Origin: Chitinophagales bacterium
Lineage (GTDB): Bacteria > Bacteroidota > Bacteroidia > Chitinophagales > UBA2359
Assembly (NCBI GenBank): GCA_020628375.1
Contig: JAHDFD010000002.1
Span: 1-64,000 of the forward strand
Length of the DNA stretch: 64,000 bases
Reading direction: 5' to 3'
Shown here in pieces: positions 62,569-64,000 of the stretch (positions are counted from its first letter, which is position 1; every line of letters begins with the position of its first letter). The notes under the pieces are model-generated. The model had not been told where the DNA came from. It saw only the letters and a list, made by a program, of their open reading frames with translations, and searched no databases. The position numbers and the translations under genes were made by a program.

Positions 62569-63522
62569 ATGAAAAAAATATTAACGCTAATTTATCTTAT
62601 CGTCATAAGCAACCAGTTTTTATTCGCACAAAGCGAAATAAAACTCCGAATTAATCATTTACTAGGAGATTTACCTTTTTCATTCAATCAAACTGCAACT
62701 GATGATTATGGGAATGACTTTTACATAGATCGCTTGGAATATTATGTTTCAGGCATACAACTAATTCACGATAGCGGAAACATAACAGATACAGAAACTA
62801 TTTTATTAGTTGATGCGTCAAATAACGAAGATTATTCACTAGGTTTTTACGACATAACAGATCTGGAAGCAATAAAATTCAGTATTGGTGTTCATGAAGA
62901 TGAAAACCATAATGATCCCAGTTCTTACCCTTCTGATCACCCTCTATATCCTCAATCTCCATCCATGCATTGGGGGTGGGCTGCTGGTTATCGTTTTATA
63001 GCTTACGAAGGTATGGCTAATGGCAATACAACATTTCAGTTCCATAGCTTAGGCGATAAAAACTATTTTGAACAAGAATTAATAATCAATACAATTATTG
63101 AAGAAGACAATACTAAAATTATTGAGCTCGTTGCAGACTATGTTCAGGCAGTAAAAGATATAAAGTTGAGTTTAGGGCCAATCAGTCACGGAGAAGATGG
63201 AGAGGCTCAAACTTTAATAATGAATTTTGCTGCAGAAGTTTTCAGTGCGAAGGAAACCACCAGTACAAATTCTCTTGATCTGATTACAGAAAAAATTGCT
63301 TCGGTTTACCCGATTCCAAGTTTTGATAAGTTCATTAATATAGATTTAAAAACAAATGAGGTATTCAAACTCAATGTTTTTGATATTGCTGGAAAATTAA
63401 TGGATACACAAACATTGAACAAGCGCAATAATCAGATATTTTTTGAGCAAAGTGGCATATATTTTCTGCATTTGGTAGATAGTAACGGAAAAGTATTTAC
63501 TAAGAAAGTCAATATTCAATAA
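62569..63522 (+). CDS. MbnP-like copper-binding protein with T9SS sorting domain
   Basis: Protein of 317 aa: signal peptide 1-20 (FLFAQ), MbnP domain (about 22-235; LRINHLLGDLPFSF, FYIDRLEYYVSGIQL, FSIGVHEDENHNDPSSYPSD) and a T9SS type A sorting domain (about 250-317; VYPIPSFDKFINIDL, GIYFLHLVDSNGKVFTKKVN). The MbnP signature SPSMHWGWAAGYRF contains a WxW pair, Trp135 and Trp137. In characterised MbnP the partner MbnH oxidises a Trp of this motif to kynurenine, creating a copper site. The downstream gene encodes the matching diheme peroxidase. The added sorting domain means secretion or surface display through T9SS. Confidence 0.9.
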   Translation: MKKILTLIYLIVISNQFLFAQSEIKLRINHLLGDLPFSFNQTATDDYGNDFYIDRLEYYVSGIQLIHDSGNITDTETILLVDASNNEDYSLGFYDITDLEAIKFSIGVHEDENHNDPSSYPSDHPLYPQSPSMHWGWAAGYRFIAYEGMANGNTTFQFHSLGDKNYFEQELIINTIIEEDNTKIIELVADYVQAVKDIKLSLGPISHGEDGEAQTLIMNFAAEVFSAKETTSTNSLDLITEKIASVYPIPSFDKFINIDLKTNEVFKLNVFDIAGKLMDTQTLNKRNNQIFFEQSGIYFLHLVDSNGKVFTKKVNIQ

Positions 63523-63531
63523 AACAAAGCT

Positions 63532-64000
63532 TTGATTAGTTCTTCAAAAATATATATTCTATTTTATAGTATCTTGCTTATTGTTTCATGCAATAAGCAA
63601 GATACTATAATTTCTCCAGAAGAGCTACTTAATATTCCTTTGCATTTTCCGGAAATAGTATTTCCCGATGACAATCCATTTTCCAATGAAAGTTGGGAGT
63701 TGGGTAAAATGCTATTCTTTGATAATGCTTTATCTGCTGACAATTCAATAAGTTGCGCTTCTTGTCACAAGAATCAATTTGCTTTTGCAGATAATAATGC
63801 TGTTAGTACAGGCATACAAAACAGAGCAGGAACTCGAAATGTGCCAAGCTTATCAAATGTGGCATATCATCCTTATTTTACGAGGGAAGGCGGTGTTCCA
63901 AGTTTAGAAATGCAGGTTTTTGTACCGATACAGGAACATAATGAATTCGACTTTAACATTATTGCAGCTGTAGAACGATTAGAAAATAATAGCCTTTACC
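63532..64000 (+). CDS. MbnH-like cytochrome c peroxidase (partial, runs off window)
   Basis: Open frame from a TTG at 63532 to the window end (156 codons so far). A lipoprotein signal (SSSKIYILFYSILLIVSC, lipobox IVSC) is followed by the diheme peroxidase domain: GKMLFFDNALSADNSISCAS, heme-binding CASCH (about residues 75-79), FAFADNNAVSTGIQNRAGTR, RNVPSLSNVAYHPYF and EGGVPSLEMQV. It belongs to the MauG/BCCP superfamily and, by position next to MbnP, is the likely MbnH that modifies the MbnP tryptophan. Only 9 bp separate the two genes. The rest of the gene, including the second heme motif, lies outside the window. Confidence 0.88.
   Translation, partial: MISSSKIYILFYSILLIVSCNKQDTIISPEELLNIPLHFPEIVFPDDNPFSNESWELGKMLFFDNALSADNSISCASCHKNQFAFADNNAVSTGIQNRAGTRNVPSLSNVAYHPYFTREGGVPSLEMQVFVPIQEHNEFDFNIIAAVERLENNSLY

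Overview
The window comes from an AT-rich chromosome of the phylum Bacteroidota. The evidence is many secreted proteins ending in type IX secretion (T9SS) sorting domains (type A at 20351, 40304, 46457, 55125 and 62569; the gliding-motility type B at 1613), PD40/TPR envelope proteins, LytTR regulators, Bacteroidota-style -7 elements (TAnnTTTG), and families such as HYC_CC_PP, MbnP and choice-of-anchor L. I cannot fix the class; a marine or gliding Flavobacteriia, Cytophagia or Saprospiria member would all fit. I see no rRNA, tRNA, CRISPR array or intact transposase.

Layout. 0-9 kb: tRNA methyltransferase TrmN6, a YceI protein behind a palindromic operator, a large T9SS adhesin-like protein, an MscS channel, a GH113-like lipoprotein, and two histidine kinases that converge and overlap at their stop codons. 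9.1-11.6 kb: a two-gene type II restriction-modification island. 11.7-20.3 kb: FKBP isomerase, an LptF/LptG permease, phenylalanine hydroxylase, unknown proteins (one probably frameshifted), an acyl-CoA reductase/EEP/AraC operon and a ferredoxin. 20.3-29.8 kb: a T9SS protein, an AraC plus beta-propeller pair flanked by two copies of a 175-bp inverted-repeat element, TrxB, a large palindrome, Lnt, and MlaF/MlaE. 30-40.2 kb: a TPR/PD40/SPOR-like envelope protein behind a sigma54-like promoter, a triplicated hairpin, FtcD-FchA fusion, fRMsr, an MsbA-like exporter, a coiled-coil lipoprotein, an MscS channel and a fused AdoMet decarboxylase-spermidine synthase. 40.3-48.6 kb: surface proteins interleaved with three stand-alone LytTR regulators and two copies of a structured 124-bp element. 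50.2-53 kb: an accessory patch with ParDE and MazEF toxin-antitoxin modules, a duplicated ~195-bp inverted-repeat element and two gene remnants. 53.4-58.2 kb: isocitrate lyase with a promoter palindrome and a giant leucine-rich-repeat T9SS protein. 58.3-64 kb: a TPR protein, then a six-gene plus-strand cluster (HYC_CC_PP, beta-barrel, double HMA, NHL propeller, MbnP, MbnH-like cytochrome) that looks like copper handling.

The most promising points for follow-up are the MbnP/MbnH copper cluster with a T9SS-tagged MbnP, the LytTR locus with its covarying hairpin element (whose core recurs in a 26.4-kb palindrome), the tandem triplicated hairpin at 32.4-32.6 kb, and several MITE-like families placed around regulators and toxin-antitoxin genes.
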